The notes under the pieces were generated by a model. It was not told where the DNA came from. It saw only the letters and a program-made list of their open reading frames with translations, and did not search any database. Shown piece by piece: positions 12,001 to 17,703 of a stretch of 64,000 nt of DNA. The position numbers and the translations under genes are program-made. The number at the start of each line of letters is the position of its first letter. Positions within the stretch are counted from its first letter, which is position 1. The DNA comes from Corallococcus sp. NCRR (GTDB lineage Bacteria > Myxococcota > Myxococcia > Myxococcales > Myxococcaceae), in assembly GCF_026965535.1 (NCBI RefSeq), contig NZ_CP114039.1:4402001-4466000 (forward strand). Direction: 5' to 3'.

Positions 12001-12446
12001 ACCAGCGGCCCCCGGCGCAGGTCGAAGGGGGTTCTCGCCTCCGCCTCCGCGACCTGTCGCAAGGTCTGCTCCCGCTCGGGCGCGGGCACCTGCTCCAGCG
12101 TCTCCACGGACAGCGGCAGGCGCAGCGACGGCGCGATGCTCTGCACCGGCTGGCCGTCCACCACGGCGAAGGTGGTGCGCAGCGCTTCGTGCCGCTCCAC
12201 CAGCACGGCCAGCGCCCGCTCCAGCGCGGGGACGTCCAGCGCGCCGGTGAGCCGCGCGAAGTACGGGACGTTGTAGGAGATGCCCCCGGGCGTGAGCTGC
12301 TCGATGAACCACATCCGCTGCTGCCCGAAGGAGAGCGGCAGCAAGGCGTCGCGGGGGACGGGCACCACGGGCGGCGCTCGACGACGGGGCCTCGCCGGGG
12401 ACTTCGGCGCGGAGGCGGAAGGGGAGCCGGGGTGCTCGGTCGTCAT
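1..12446 (-). CDS. Multimodular non-ribosomal peptide synthetase (partial, 3' end outside window)
   Basis: About 4148 codons are visible, with no stop before the left edge. Start ATG at 12446; it opens directly into a condensation domain with no loading A domain. Order: C1 (about 35-465), A1, T1 (Ser near 1031), C2, A2, T2 (near 2081), C3, A3, T3 (near 3138), C4, A4, which runs off the edge. All four C domains keep HHxxxDG (HHICCDG, HHIVFDG, HHSVFDG, HHIITDG). The T domains have GGHSLL. No epimerase, methyltransferase or thioesterase is seen. Specificity residues read by eye: A1 DALFLGGTF (Val-like class); A2 and A3 DVQFIAQA(V/A) (somewhat like the proline pattern, not a firm match); A4 DAFTHACVI (not recognised). 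It follows the carrier protein gene on the same strand. An N-terminal C domain fed by a separate ligase and carrier suggests the peptide is N-acylated. A2 and A3 share a long identical DNA tract. Confidence 0.95.
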   Translation of the reverse strand, partial: MTTEHPGSPSASAPKSPARPRRRAPPVVPVPRDALLPLSFGQQRMWFIEQLTPGGISYNVPYFARLTGALDVPALERALAVLVERHEALRTTFAVVDGQPVQSIAPSLRLPLSVETLEQVPAPEREQTLRQVAEAEARTPFDLRRGPLVRARLLRLGEAEHVLLLMLHHICCDGWSLTVMERELRTLYAASRVGTTPALPALPVQYADHAVWQRQWLQGEHLRQQVEWWRGELSGAPAALELPTDRPRPAAQSTRGAVYRHALPPGLGKALDALCRKQGVTLFMALLGGMHLLLSRLSGQDDIVIGSPISGRTRQEVEPLIGFFINTLPLRVRGEGAHGFGELLRRVRKTCLDAYAHQEVPFEQLVDALQPERDLSRPPLFQVFFTLQHSAVPALELEGLRTSELDFEPGVSRMDLTVFLRETPEGLVGLWEYSTDLFDAATVARFAEHYARLLEAAVAEPERPVATLPLLTAQERGQLLGQGTGEAVPYPRDASLAALFGEQAARTPGAVAVEAGGQRLTYAELETRANQLAHHLRALGVRLGTPAGLCAGRSLEMVVATLAILKAGGAYVPLDPGYPAERLELMARDARITVLLLEQGRESSLKGWASRVVRLDPSWRDFEARPKTAPDVQVPAEALAYVMYTSGSTGRPKGVGVPHRAVTRLVKGVTYVRFDAEDVVLQLATTSFDAATLELWGALLSGAKLFLYPPVTPSLEELEATLERERISVMFLTTAFFEQMALNRPAALARVGQVLTGGDVLSPLAARKLLDAGRAVINGYGPTENTTFSATYQVKRDLDARMPVPIGRPLENSQALVLDARLEPVPPGVVGDLYVGGDGLAWGYLDRPDLTADRFVPHPFSDVPGARLYRTGDRARWLPSGELAFMGRADTQVKLRGFRIELGEIETALRHLPGVEDAVAEVREYAPGDKRLVAYLTGANLDVSVLRSRLSDQLPAPLVPAAFVKLDRLPLTPVGKVDRRALATPVGDALTEDAYVAPVTPTETAVAEVWAALLGRTRVGTQDSFFELGGHSLLATQVTSRLRETFQVDLSVRALFEAPTVTSLAARIDALRRESSRIQALPLVPGPRDGWLPQSFAQQRLWFISQLDTLGYSYNVPMVTRLRGALDADALERSLAEIIQRHAVLRTTFDEVNGQPVQRIGPAWAFTLSRTDVEAAKLPEQLATEARRPFDLRRGPLMRGLLLRVAADDHVLMLVIHHIVFDGWSVDVLQRELNALYRAHGQSPLPPLSLQYVDYARWQRESFQGEELEDQLAWWREALAGAPPVLDLPTDKPRPPVQTFQGANFEVLLPQPLHGSLQLLGQREGATLFMTLLAGFQALLARYSGQEDVVVGSPISGRNRREVEGLIGFFVNTLALRAEVPGARSFRQLLRGVRESCLGAFAHQDLPFEQLVDALKPPRDLSRTPLVQSMFVLQRAATPLSLPGLAVEDFPFQSGVSRFDLMLFMRQTPHGLVAYWEYNTALFEEATVARMAGHYVRLLEGVTENPELPLAALSLLSREEREQLLVAWNNREERLATPGLIHAWVEAQVARTPEAVAVTNGAESLTYAQLDARANQLAHHLIALGVTPGSSVGLCLERSSLDMPLAVLATLKAGAAYVPLDPNYPAERLALMVEDTRAPVVLAHEGFVRALPPDTSARIVTMETVSLASRPTTSPNVRLSPEAVCYVVFTSGSTGRPKGIAMSHRGIGNMLAWQTRRAVRAEATTLQFASLNFDVSFQEIFGTWCIGGRLLLSSAELRRDPPALLRYLTQHRVERLFLPFVALQSLSEAARTATELPPLNEVITAGEQLQVTPSVVALFERLPGCVLENQYGPSETHAVSAWRASGPPSTWPALPPVGTPLPAVQAYVLDPRREPCPVGVPGELYVGGEGLAHGYHGRPDLTAERFVPSPFSTTPGARLYRTGDKARWLADGQLEFLGRLDGQVKLRGFRVELGEVESALRALPDVRDVVVVVREDTPGHKQLVAYVVQPEASFSPEALRQALARRLPEHMVPSALVRMDALPLGPSGKVNRNGLPAPKEEAEDDTGFLAPMTAVEKVIADIWASLLVVPRVGLQDHFFELGGHSLLATQVVSRLREAFQVDLSLRVLFEAPTVAQLAARLEEQLHGANRKAVPPLVPHLRGALVPQSFSQQRLWFVSQLDTSEHAYNLPLVTRLRGRLDTQALEDALNALIRRHEVLRTTFDEVDGQPVQRIGPAWRLTLKQVDVDPRIPLQRQVETEAHVPFDLRRGPLLRATLLRIADEDQFLILNFHHSVFDGWSIALLQRELDALYLARRQGTEAALPPISVQYSDYALWQRAWLQGDVLEEQVAWWREQMAGAPPVLDLPTDKPRPPVQTFRGAYIEVPLPPALTSALVSMGQREGTTLFMTLLAGFQALLARYSGQDDVVVGSPISGRNRREVEGLLGLFVNTLALRADVSGARSFRHLLRGVRESSLGAFAHQDLPFEQLVEALKPPRDLSRAPLVQSLFVLQQAAVPFSLPGLQAEDVPFQTGVSRFDLMLFVRESQQGLTAFWEYNTALFEEATLTRMAGHYVRLLQGAVRQPDQPLSALPLLSEEERRQVVVTWNAAKDTSFDPGLMHQWVEAQVARTPEAMAVTNGAESLTYAQLDARANQLAHHLIALGVTPGSSVGLCLERSSLDMPVAVLATLKAGAAYVPLDPNYPAERLALMVEDTRAPVVLAHEGFVRALLPGTSARIVTMETVSLASRPITSPNVRLSPEAVCYVVFTSGSTGRPKGIAMSHRGIGNMLAWQTRRAVRAEATTLQFASLNFDVSFQEIFGTWCIGGRLLLSSAELRRDPPALLRYLTQHRVERLFLPFVALQSLSEAARTATELPPLNEVITAGEQLQVTPSVVALFERLPGCVLENQYGPSETHAASAWRASGPPSTWPALPPVGTPLTNVQTYVLDARGNPSPVGVPGEVFIGGEGLAHGYHNRPDLTAERFVPSPFSATPGARLYRTGDKARWLADGQLEFLGRLDGQVKLRGFRVELGEVESALRALPDVQDVVVVLREDTPGFKRLVAYVVQPETAFSAEALRQALSRRLPEYMVPSALVRMDALPLGPSGKVNRNGLHVPTEEALPGTVYVAPVSAVEKLIADIWAPLLGVPRVGTQDHFFELGGHSLLATQVASRLRESLQMELPVRMLFEAPTLAELAARIEALRQEAHPLQTQPLVRTEAGDSAPQSFPQQRLWFIDALAPGGFAFNVPLFIRCKGPLDVAALERSLAALIDRHESLRTVFAEENGQPVQRVLPSVPFALAFERLEDVPPPQRDTVLRQRAEERMRHVFDLRTDPLLTATLLRLDAEDHALFLLMHHIITDGWSTEVMGRELGILYDAFTRDQTPRLPPLPIRYTDYARWQRATLQGEGLDAQLAWWKRQLNGAPHALELPTDRPRPPVQAQAGAAHLVRIPAAVDAAVRELCHQQGVTSFMALLAGFHALLARYSGQDDVVVGSPISGRNHREVEGLIGFFVNALPLRVKVSGAESFQVLLARVRETCLGAYAHQEVPFEQLVDALQTPRDLSRTPVFQAVFALFKDFPGFPLRGLETAPVPFDPGLAKHDLTLFMRESVTGLLTHWEYNTALFDAATVERMAGHYLRLLEQVTRNPERPLASLSLLTEAERQQVLVEWNDTALEVPVDLRVPTRIADQARLRPEALALAGDGQQLTFGELEARSNQLANLLRAQDVKPETVVALCVDRTPGYVWGALGILKSGGAYLPMDLTWPEAWWRHVLTDSGARIVVTRQSFASRFEGCGVRVLCLDAEPALETQPVTAPGVPLHAEAMAYVIYTSGSTGKPKGVAVTHGTLANLVAGLGTAAEMGPADRATLLTGLAFDATVFETWPALSHGASIHLPTDEVRAEPARLVRWLAAEGITLSTLPTPMAEAALEQPWPPGMPLRRVHVAGDVLHRRPGPSVPGQWLNCYGPTENTVIATSGVVKRDAPEGLLPPIGSPEPNVRVYVLDATGQPVPVGLWGELFLGGAQVARGYLGQPALTAERFGPDPFSQEPGARLYRTGDVVRWLADGTLEFRGRADSQVKLRGFRIELGEVEAALLSQPSVKEAVAQVREDVPGQRRLVAYLVLRDGSTFAVDALRASLRRSLAEHAVPSAFVVLERLPLTANGKLDRKAL
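3781..4229 (-). repeat. Identical tract in A3, partner of 6952-7400
   Basis: By eye this 449-base stretch of the module 3 adenylation domain is identical to the module 2 copy lying 3171 bases away. Similarity stays high to about 4640 and drops on the other side near 3770. The tract spans the substrate-binding pocket, so both modules should have nearly the same specificity. It looks like recent module duplication or gene conversion. Confidence 0.9.
6952..7400 (-). repeat. Identical tract in A2, partner of 3781-4229
   Basis: This is the module 2 copy of the duplicated adenylation core. The first difference beyond it in the pocket region is the second residue after the YGPSETH motif (Val here, Ala in module 3). 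The flanking condensation domains are less alike, which favours conversion limited to the adenylation core. Confidence 0.9.
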
Positions 12447-12501
12447 GTCTCGCTCGGGGGAAGGCGGGGGAGGGGGACCGCCCCCGGAGGGGCGGCCTGG
12501 C

Positions 12502-12789
12502 TCAAGCGGTCTGCTCCTGGCGCAGCTCGTCGCACAGCGTGGCCACGGCCCGGAGCGTGTTGAACAGCTCCACCATGGGCACCTCCACGCCCAGCTCGCT
12601 CTCGATGCGATTGGACAGGACCGTGGCCATCAGGGAGTTGCCGCCAATCTCCAGGAAGTGGTCCTCCGGGCGCACGACCTCCACGCCCAGCAACTCCTTC
12701 CACCACGCCGCCAGCTTCGCTTCCGTGTCCGTCAGGCTGGAGGCTTCTTCGGGGCTCGGGTTCAAGGCCGTTCCTTTTCGCCCGCTCAC
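12502..12789 (-). CDS. Stand-alone acyl/peptidyl carrier protein
   Basis: 95 residues. The phosphopantetheine site is Ser52 in EIGGNSLM, inside a typical four-helix carrier fold. I chose the GTG start at 12789 because its first bases overlap the stop of the upstream ligase (GTGA), a common sign of translational coupling. The carrier sits between the ligase and the NRPS on the same strand. The simplest role is to receive an acyl or aryl group from the ligase and present it to the first condensation domain. Aminoacyl loading cannot be excluded. Confidence 0.88.
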   Translation of the reverse strand: MSGRKGTALNPSPEEASSLTDTEAKLAAWWKELLGVEVVRPEDHFLEIGGNSLMATVLSNRIESELGVEVPMVELFNTLRAVATLCDELRQEQTA

Positions 12790-14453
12790 GCGGGCTTGAG
12801 CCGCTCGCGCAGCAGGTACTTGCGCACCTTGCCGGTGGCCGTCTTGGGCATCTCGTCGATGAGGTCCAGGCGGTCCGGCCAGTACTGGTTGGACATGCCC
12901 TGCTGCTTGAGGTGGTCGCGCAGTTCGTTGAGCGTGGGCGGGGCCTCTCCCTCGCGCACCACGACGACGGCGCATACCCGCTCGCCGCCAATCCTGTCGT
13001 CCGAGTGTGCGACGACCGCGACCTCCTTCACCTTCGGGTGCGAGTACAGCGCGGACTCCACCTCCACCACGGGGATCTTGTACCCGTACCGGAAGATGAC
13101 GTCCTTCAGCCGCCCCACGATGCGGATGCCGCCGCGCCCGTCGTCGCGCGCCAGGTCGCCCGTGTCGAACCAGCCCTCCGCGTCCACCGCCGCGGCGTAC
13201 ACGTCGTCACGCATGAAGTAGGTGAGGCACTGGCTGGCGCCGCGCACCATGAGCCTTCCCGTCCCATCCGGGTACGGCGTGCCGTCCTCCGCGAGCGCCG
13301 GGACGATTCGCGTCTCCATCCACGCCACCGCCCGTCCATCACTCTGGCTGGGCCAGTCCGGCGGGTCCTCGTGCCGGGTGATGGTGACCGCGCCGTTCTC
13401 CGTCATGCCCCACAGCGTGTGCAGCCGCACGCCGAACACCTCTCGCACCGCCGCGATGAGGTGCGGCGGCACCGGGATGGAGCCCGTGGCCAACTGCCGC
13501 AGCGAGGAGGTGTTGCGCTGGCGCTTTCGCTGCAACGCGATGAGGTTCATCAGGTACGTGGGAATGCCGTACGTGAACGTGACGCCGTGCTCCTCGAAGA
13601 GCTTGAGCGTCAGCTCCGGGTCGCCCACGTCCATGTAGATGGCCGTGGCCCCCAGCAGGATGGGCATCAGGTACGAGTACGTGAACCCCGTGGACGCCGT
13701 CAGCAGCGACGGCAGCGCCACCACGTCCGTCGCGTCGATGCCCAACGTGTCGCAGAGCGCGCGCGTGATGCCGTAGTTCGTGTTGTGCGAGTGCACCACG
13801 CCCTTCGGCTCGCCCGTGGTGCCGGACGTATAGAGGATGTTGCACACGTCGTCCGAGGCCGCGGGCGCGATGCCCTCCAGCGACGCCTCCTTCTCCCACT
13901 CGCGCTCGATGAAGTGGCGCTCGAAGTCCTGCTCGCCGGCCTGGAGGTCGGTGTTGCTGCCCAGCAGCACCCGGTGGCGCAGGGACGGCAGCACCGCCGC
14001 GATGTCGCGCGCCATGTCCCGGTGGGAGTGCCCCGTCCATGACGTGGGCCCCACGTACACGGAGGCCTCCGTGCGCCCCAGGATGAACTCCACCTCGCGG
14101 CGCCGGTAGTCCGGCGGAATGGGCGCGATGACCGCCCCCAACCGCGCGCACGCCAGCGCCAGCGCCGTGAAGTGCCACCCGTTGGGCAGCTGCACCGCGA
14201 CGATGTCCTCGCGCCCCACGCCCAGCTCGCGCAGGCCCAGCGCGAACCGGTCCATGTATCGCGCCAGCTCCGCGTACGTCAGCCGCGTGATGTCCTTGGA
14301 AAAGTACCGTGCGGCGATGATCGCGGTCTTGTCCGGGTGCGCCTGGACGCAGCGACGCAGATCGTCAACGACCGTGATGTCACGCCACCAACCCTTTCGG
14401 CGGTACTCCGCACCCTTCTCCAATGCCGCTGCGTTATGGAAACGCTGCCCCAT
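12786..14453 (-). CDS. AMP-forming acyl/aryl ligase (ANL superfamily)
   Basis: 555 residues, full length for an acyl-CoA synthetase or aryl-AMP ligase. Motifs: phosphate-binding loop YTSGTTGEPKGVVHSHN (about 215-231), the A5-like LWGMTENG, GWFDTGDLARDDG with the adenylate-ribose Asp, and KTATGKVRK near the end with the catalytic Lys. It should activate a carboxylic acid as an acyl adenylate and pass it to CoA or to the adjacent carrier protein. Start ATG is preceded by a strong GGAGGAG site at 14462-14468. It is the first gene of the leftward unit and overlaps the carrier gene by four bases. The acid itself cannot be read from the sequence. Confidence 0.9.
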   Translation of the reverse strand: MGQRFHNAAALEKGAEYRRKGWWRDITVVDDLRRCVQAHPDKTAIIAARYFSKDITRLTYAELARYMDRFALGLRELGVGREDIVAVQLPNGWHFTALALACARLGAVIAPIPPDYRRREVEFILGRTEASVYVGPTSWTGHSHRDMARDIAAVLPSLRHRVLLGSNTDLQAGEQDFERHFIEREWEKEASLEGIAPAASDDVCNILYTSGTTGEPKGVVHSHNTNYGITRALCDTLGIDATDVVALPSLLTASTGFTYSYLMPILLGATAIYMDVGDPELTLKLFEEHGVTFTYGIPTYLMNLIALQRKRQRNTSSLRQLATGSIPVPPHLIAAVREVFGVRLHTLWGMTENGAVTITRHEDPPDWPSQSDGRAVAWMETRIVPALAEDGTPYPDGTGRLMVRGASQCLTYFMRDDVYAAAVDAEGWFDTGDLARDDGRGGIRIVGRLKDVIFRYGYKIPVVEVESALYSHPKVKEVAVVAHSDDRIGGERVCAVVVVREGEAPPTLNELRDHLKQQGMSNQYWPDRLDLIDEMPKTATGKVRKYLLRERLKPA

Positions 14454-14652
14454 CTGAAGGTCTCCTCCGAGTGACGTGAAACCGGGGAATGTCGAGCCTT
14501 CCGCGTGTGTAACACCGCGATATTACCGGGCAAGACGGTTTTTTCTCGTACATCTACATCCTGAGAAAATCCGCGTTGACGGCGCATGATGCGTTTTCCT
14601 AGGGTGTCTCACAACAGCCGGATTCCTGGGCTGTGTCAGCGACGCTACGGGC
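14454..14652. promoter_or_regulatory. Divergent intergenic control region of the biosynthetic cluster
   Basis: This 199-base gap separates the leftward NRPS unit from the rightward transketolase/AmCP/encapsulin unit. It is clearly A/T-richer than its surroundings around 14535-14600, which is unusual in this genome. Both units probably start here, so shared control is plausible. No operator was identified. Confidence 0.6.
14576..14605 (+). promoter_or_regulatory. Putative sigma-70 promoter for the transketolase operon
   Basis: TTGACG at 14576-14581 and TAGGGT at 14600-14605 are separated by 18 bases, a good housekeeping-type match in a G+C-rich genome. The start codon lies about 50 bases downstream. 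The leftward strand has only a weak candidate (TTGCCC at 14528-14533 and TACACA at 14506-14511, 16-base spacing). Confidence 0.45.
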
Positions 14653-15600
14653 ATGACCTTCTCGGCGAATCCAACGACCCCCGGGCTGTCGCGCGACGCG
14701 CGGACGCCAGAAGAACCCACGGCCTCCGGCGGCCCGGTGGCGCCTGCCCGCCCTGGGGACGGGGCTGCGGGCGCCGCGTCGGATGCGGGTCTGGCGCTGC
14801 TGCCCGGACGGGCGAAGCGCATCCGCCGGACCATCGTGCGGCTGGCGGCGACGCCGTCGGGCTGTCACCTGGGCGGCTCGCTGTCGATGGTGGAGATCCT
14901 GGTGGCGCTGCTGGGCCGGGTGATGCGCGTGGATCCGCGCGCGCCGAAGGCACCGGAGCGTGACCACCTCATCCTGTCCAAGGGGCACGCGGCGGCGGGG
15001 CTCTACGCGGCGCTGGCGGAGTTCGGCTTCGTGGACGTGGAGACGCTGGTGCGCGAGTACAACGCGGACGGCAGCATCTTCACCGGCCACGTGAACGCGG
15101 CGGTGCCGGGCGTGGAGTTCGCCACCGGCAGCCTGGGCCACGGCCTGGGGCTGGGCGTGGGCCTGACGCTCGCGCACGTGCTGCGCGGGGAACCCAACCG
15201 CACCTTCGTCGTCTGCGGAGACGGAGAGATGGGCGAGGGCTCCAACTGGGAAGCGCTCCAGGTGGCGTCGCACCGCAAGCTCACCGGCCTCACGCTGATC
15301 ATCGACCGCAACGGCGGACAGAACGATGGCCCCACCGAGTCCATCCTGTCGCAGGAGGCGCTGGTCCAGAGGCTGGACGCGTTCGGCTTCCAGTCGCTGG
15401 AGGTGGACGGGCACGACCTGCCCGCGCTGGTGGCCGCGCTGGAGGCGCCCGTCGTGGGCTGCCGTCCGCGCGCCATCGTCGCCCGGACGCAGAAGGGCGC
15501 GGGCGTGCCCATGCTCAAGGGCAAGGGGCCGCACTACGCGGTGTTCTCGCCGGAGCACCTGCGGCGGGCGCTCGCGTCGCTGGGGGAGGACGGCCAGTGA
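14653..15600 (+). CDS. Transketolase, N-terminal (TPP-binding) subunit
   Basis: 315 residues. The thiamine pyrophosphate-binding half of a split transketolase: HLGGSLSMVEIL (72-83), the SKGHAAAGLYAAL segment, and the GDGEMGEG motif followed by a RNGGQNDG segment. Such two-gene transketolases pair with a pyrimidine-binding subunit, here the next gene, which overlaps by GTGA. In known AmCP pathways (for example vazabitide-type) a transketolase adds a two-carbon ketol unit to the AmCP-bound semialdehyde. That is the likely role here, as opposed to pentose phosphate metabolism. Odd feature: about 49 Pro/Ala/Gly-rich, probably disordered residues precede the domain. The ribosome site before this ATG is weak, so a later start is possible. 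Confidence 0.9.
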   Translation: MTFSANPTTPGLSRDARTPEEPTASGGPVAPARPGDGAAGAASDAGLALLPGRAKRIRRTIVRLAATPSGCHLGGSLSMVEILVALLGRVMRVDPRAPKAPERDHLILSKGHAAAGLYAALAEFGFVDVETLVREYNADGSIFTGHVNAAVPGVEFATGSLGHGLGLGVGLTLAHVLRGEPNRTFVVCGDGEMGEGSNWEALQVASHRKLTGLTLIIDRNGGQNDGPTESILSQEALVQRLDAFGFQSLEVDGHDLPALVAALEAPVVGCRPRAIVARTQKGAGVPMLKGKGPHYAVFSPEHLRRALASLGEDGQ

Positions 15601-16634
15601 GCGCGTCGCTCGAGTCGACGGTGGACCTGGCCCAGGCGCCGGAGGCGTGGCTCGCCGCGCACCCGGAGCTGTCCAGCCGGCTGGTGTTCCGGCACGCGGC
15701 GGCGCGCTTCGCGCAAGATGACGCGCGCGTCGTCTTCCTGGAGGCGGACCTGGGCGGCGGAGGCGATCCGTTCGAGAAGCGCCACCCCCAGCGCTACTTC
15801 AACCTGGGCATCTGCGAGGCCACCATGCTGGACATGGCGTGTGGCCTGGCGCACGGCGGGCACACCGTCATCGCGCACAGCTTCGCGGCGTTCGGCGTGA
15901 TGCGCGCGTGCGAGCAGGTGCGGCTGAACCTGGCCTATGCGCGCGCCAACGTGAAGCTGGTGTGCGACTACGGCGGCGTGGCGGGTGCCTTCTTCGGCCC
16001 CACGCACCACGCGATTGAAGACCTGGCCGTGCTGCGCGCGATGCCCAACCTCACCGTGGTGTCACCCGCGGACGGCCTGGAGACGGTGCAGGCCACGCGC
16101 GCGATGCTCCAGCACGAAGGGCCGGTGTACCTGCGGCTGGGCCGCAACCGCGTCACCCGGCTGGACATCCCGCGCCCGCCGTTCGAGCTGGGCCGCGCCG
16201 CGCTCCTGCGCGAGGGCGACGACGTGGGGCTGCTCGCGCACGGCGAGGTGGGCGTGTCCGTGGCGCTGGACGCCGCGAAGCTGCTGGAGGCGCAGGGCGT
16301 CTCCGCGCGCGTGCTCAACGTGCATACGTTGAAGCCGCTGGACGAGGAGGCGGTGCGCGAGACGGCGGCGCGCACGCGGCTCCTGGTGACGGTGGAGGAG
16401 CACAACGTGCTGGGCGGTCTGGGCAGCGCGGTGTGCGAGACGGTTTGCTCGCTGGACCTGGGGCGGCGCGTGCTGCGCGTGGGCCTGCAGGACCGCTACG
16501 ACTCGCGCGCGGGTTCGCACGAGGCGTTGCTCAAGGGCCATGGCCTGGAGGGCGGGCAGGTGGCCGAGCGCATCCTGGGAGTGCTCCCAAGAACCCCGGT
16601 GTTTGCCGTGGAACCCGCAACGAGGAGGGACTGA
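15597..16634 (+). CDS. Transketolase, C-terminal (pyrimidine-binding) subunit
   Basis: 345 residues. Pyrimidine-binding and C-terminal domains of transketolase: VFLEADLGGGG near residue 43, FNLGICEATMLDMACGLA with the Glu that activates thiamine, and HHAIEDLAVLRAMPN. It completes the split enzyme encoded by the preceding gene, and the GTG start overlaps that gene's stop by four bases. Expected to form an alpha2beta2 complex with it. It is directly followed by the amino-group carrier gene, which supports a substrate bound to that carrier. Confidence 0.9.
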   Translation: MSASLESTVDLAQAPEAWLAAHPELSSRLVFRHAAARFAQDDARVVFLEADLGGGGDPFEKRHPQRYFNLGICEATMLDMACGLAHGGHTVIAHSFAAFGVMRACEQVRLNLAYARANVKLVCDYGGVAGAFFGPTHHAIEDLAVLRAMPNLTVVSPADGLETVQATRAMLQHEGPVYLRLGRNRVTRLDIPRPPFELGRAALLREGDDVGLLAHGEVGVSVALDAAKLLEAQGVSARVLNVHTLKPLDEEAVRETAARTRLLVTVEEHNVLGGLGSAVCETVCSLDLGRRVLRVGLQDRYDSRAGSHEALLKGHGLEGGQVAERILGVLPRTPVFAVEPATRRD

Positions 16635-16635
16635 C

Positions 16636-16839
16636 ATGCAGGTCCAGAATCCGAATCCGATGACGCAGTCCGTGCCCCCCGAGCAGTGTCCGCTGTGTGC
16701 GCAGCCGGTGCCGGGCGGCAACCGCATCGTGGGCGAGGTGCTCTCCTGTGACGGCTGCTCCGCCGAACTGGAGGTGGTGGGCGTCAACCCGCTGCGGCTC
16801 GAGGAAGCACCCGAGGTCGAGGAAGACTGGGGGGAGTAG
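16636..16839 (+). CDS. LysW-type amino-group carrier protein (AmCP)
   Basis: 67 residues. The zinc-ribbon cysteine pairs CPLC (18-21) and CDGC (38-41) and the C-terminal EDWGE are the hallmarks of LysW/AmCP proteins. In that family the side-chain carboxylate of the terminal Glu forms an isopeptide bond with the alpha-amino group of glutamate or aminoadipate, masking it during later steps. The start was chosen one base after the transketolase stop because a GAGGAGG site lies just upstream. An earlier in-frame ATG at 16540 would overlap the preceding gene. In lysine or arginine biosynthesis LysW sits with the same enzymes. Here the NRPS, transketolase and sulfotransferase context argues for secondary metabolism. 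Confidence 0.95.
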   Translation: MQVQNPNPMTQSVPPEQCPLCAQPVPGGNRIVGEVLSCDGCSAELEVVGVNPLRLEEAPEVEEDWGE

Positions 16840-16848
16840 CCCCGCGCC

Positions 16849-17703
16849 ATGCGCAAGGTCGACCTCGTCTATACGCGCGTGCGCACCGAGGAGAAGCTCC
16901 TCCTCGAGGCGCTGCGCAGGCGCGACTGCGCCGTCAACCTGGTGCAGGACTCCGGGATGGTGCTGTCGATGGATCGACAGCGCGTCACCGAGGCCGACAC
17001 CGTGTTGATGCGCAGCATGTCCTTCACGCGTGCGCGCTACCTGGCCACGTTCCTGGAGATGAAGGGGCTGCGCGTGCTCAACAGCGCGCGGACCATCTCC
17101 CTGTGCGGGGACAAGGCGCTCACCAGCGCCGCGCTGGCCGCGAAGGGCGTGCCCACGCCGTGGTCGTTCGTGGCCTTCGACGAGGACGCGTGCCTGGAGG
17201 CAATCGAGCAGAAGGGCTACCCGGTGGTGACCAAGCCCGTGCTGGGGAGCTGGGGCCGGATGGTGGCCCGGCTGGACTCGCGCTCCGCCGCGGAGGGCGT
17301 GCTGTCCACGCGCTTCGGCACCGGCGGGGCGCAGGACCACGTGGCCCTGGTGCAGGAGTACGTGGACAAGCCGGGCTACGACCTGCGCGTCTACGTCATC
17401 GGCCGCGCGGTGGGTGGCTTGCGGCGGCGCTCCGAGCATTGGATCACCAACACCGCGCGCGGCGCCGTGCCGGAGCGCTACGAGGTGCCGGTGGTGCACG
17501 CGAAGCTGGCGGAGGCCGCCGCGGAGGCGGTGGGTGGGGACATGGTGGCGGTGGACCTGCTGGAGACGCGCGGCGGCGACATCTACGTCAACGAGATCAA
17601 CCACTGCGTGGAGTTCGCGCGCAGCATCGACGAGACGGGTGTCCCGCTGCCGGACCTCATCGCGGAGTACGTCGCGTCCGGAGCCGGGGGAGCCCGGCGA
17701 TGA
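16849..17703 (+). CDS. LysX/RimK-type ATP-grasp ligase, AmCP-amino acid ligase
   Basis: 284 residues, normal for LysX/ArgX. It should use ATP to join glutamate or a homologue to the C-terminal Glu of the AmCP encoded just upstream. Visible ATP-grasp features: YPVVTKPVLGSWGRMV, VQEYVDKPGYDLRVYVIG, and the metal/substrate motif NEINHCVEFARS near the C-terminus, equivalent to the NHxxEF motif of LysX. The stop overlaps the ATG of the reductase gene (ATGA). Whether the substrate is Glu or aminoadipate cannot be told here. Known AmCP secondary-metabolite pathways use Glu. Confidence 0.93.
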   Translation: MRKVDLVYTRVRTEEKLLLEALRRRDCAVNLVQDSGMVLSMDRQRVTEADTVLMRSMSFTRARYLATFLEMKGLRVLNSARTISLCGDKALTSAALAAKGVPTPWSFVAFDEDACLEAIEQKGYPVVTKPVLGSWGRMVARLDSRSAAEGVLSTRFGTGGAQDHVALVQEYVDKPGYDLRVYVIGRAVGGLRRRSEHWITNTARGAVPERYEVPVVHAKLAEAAAEAVGGDMVAVDLLETRGGDIYVNEINHCVEFARSIDETGVPLPDLIAEYVASGAGGARR

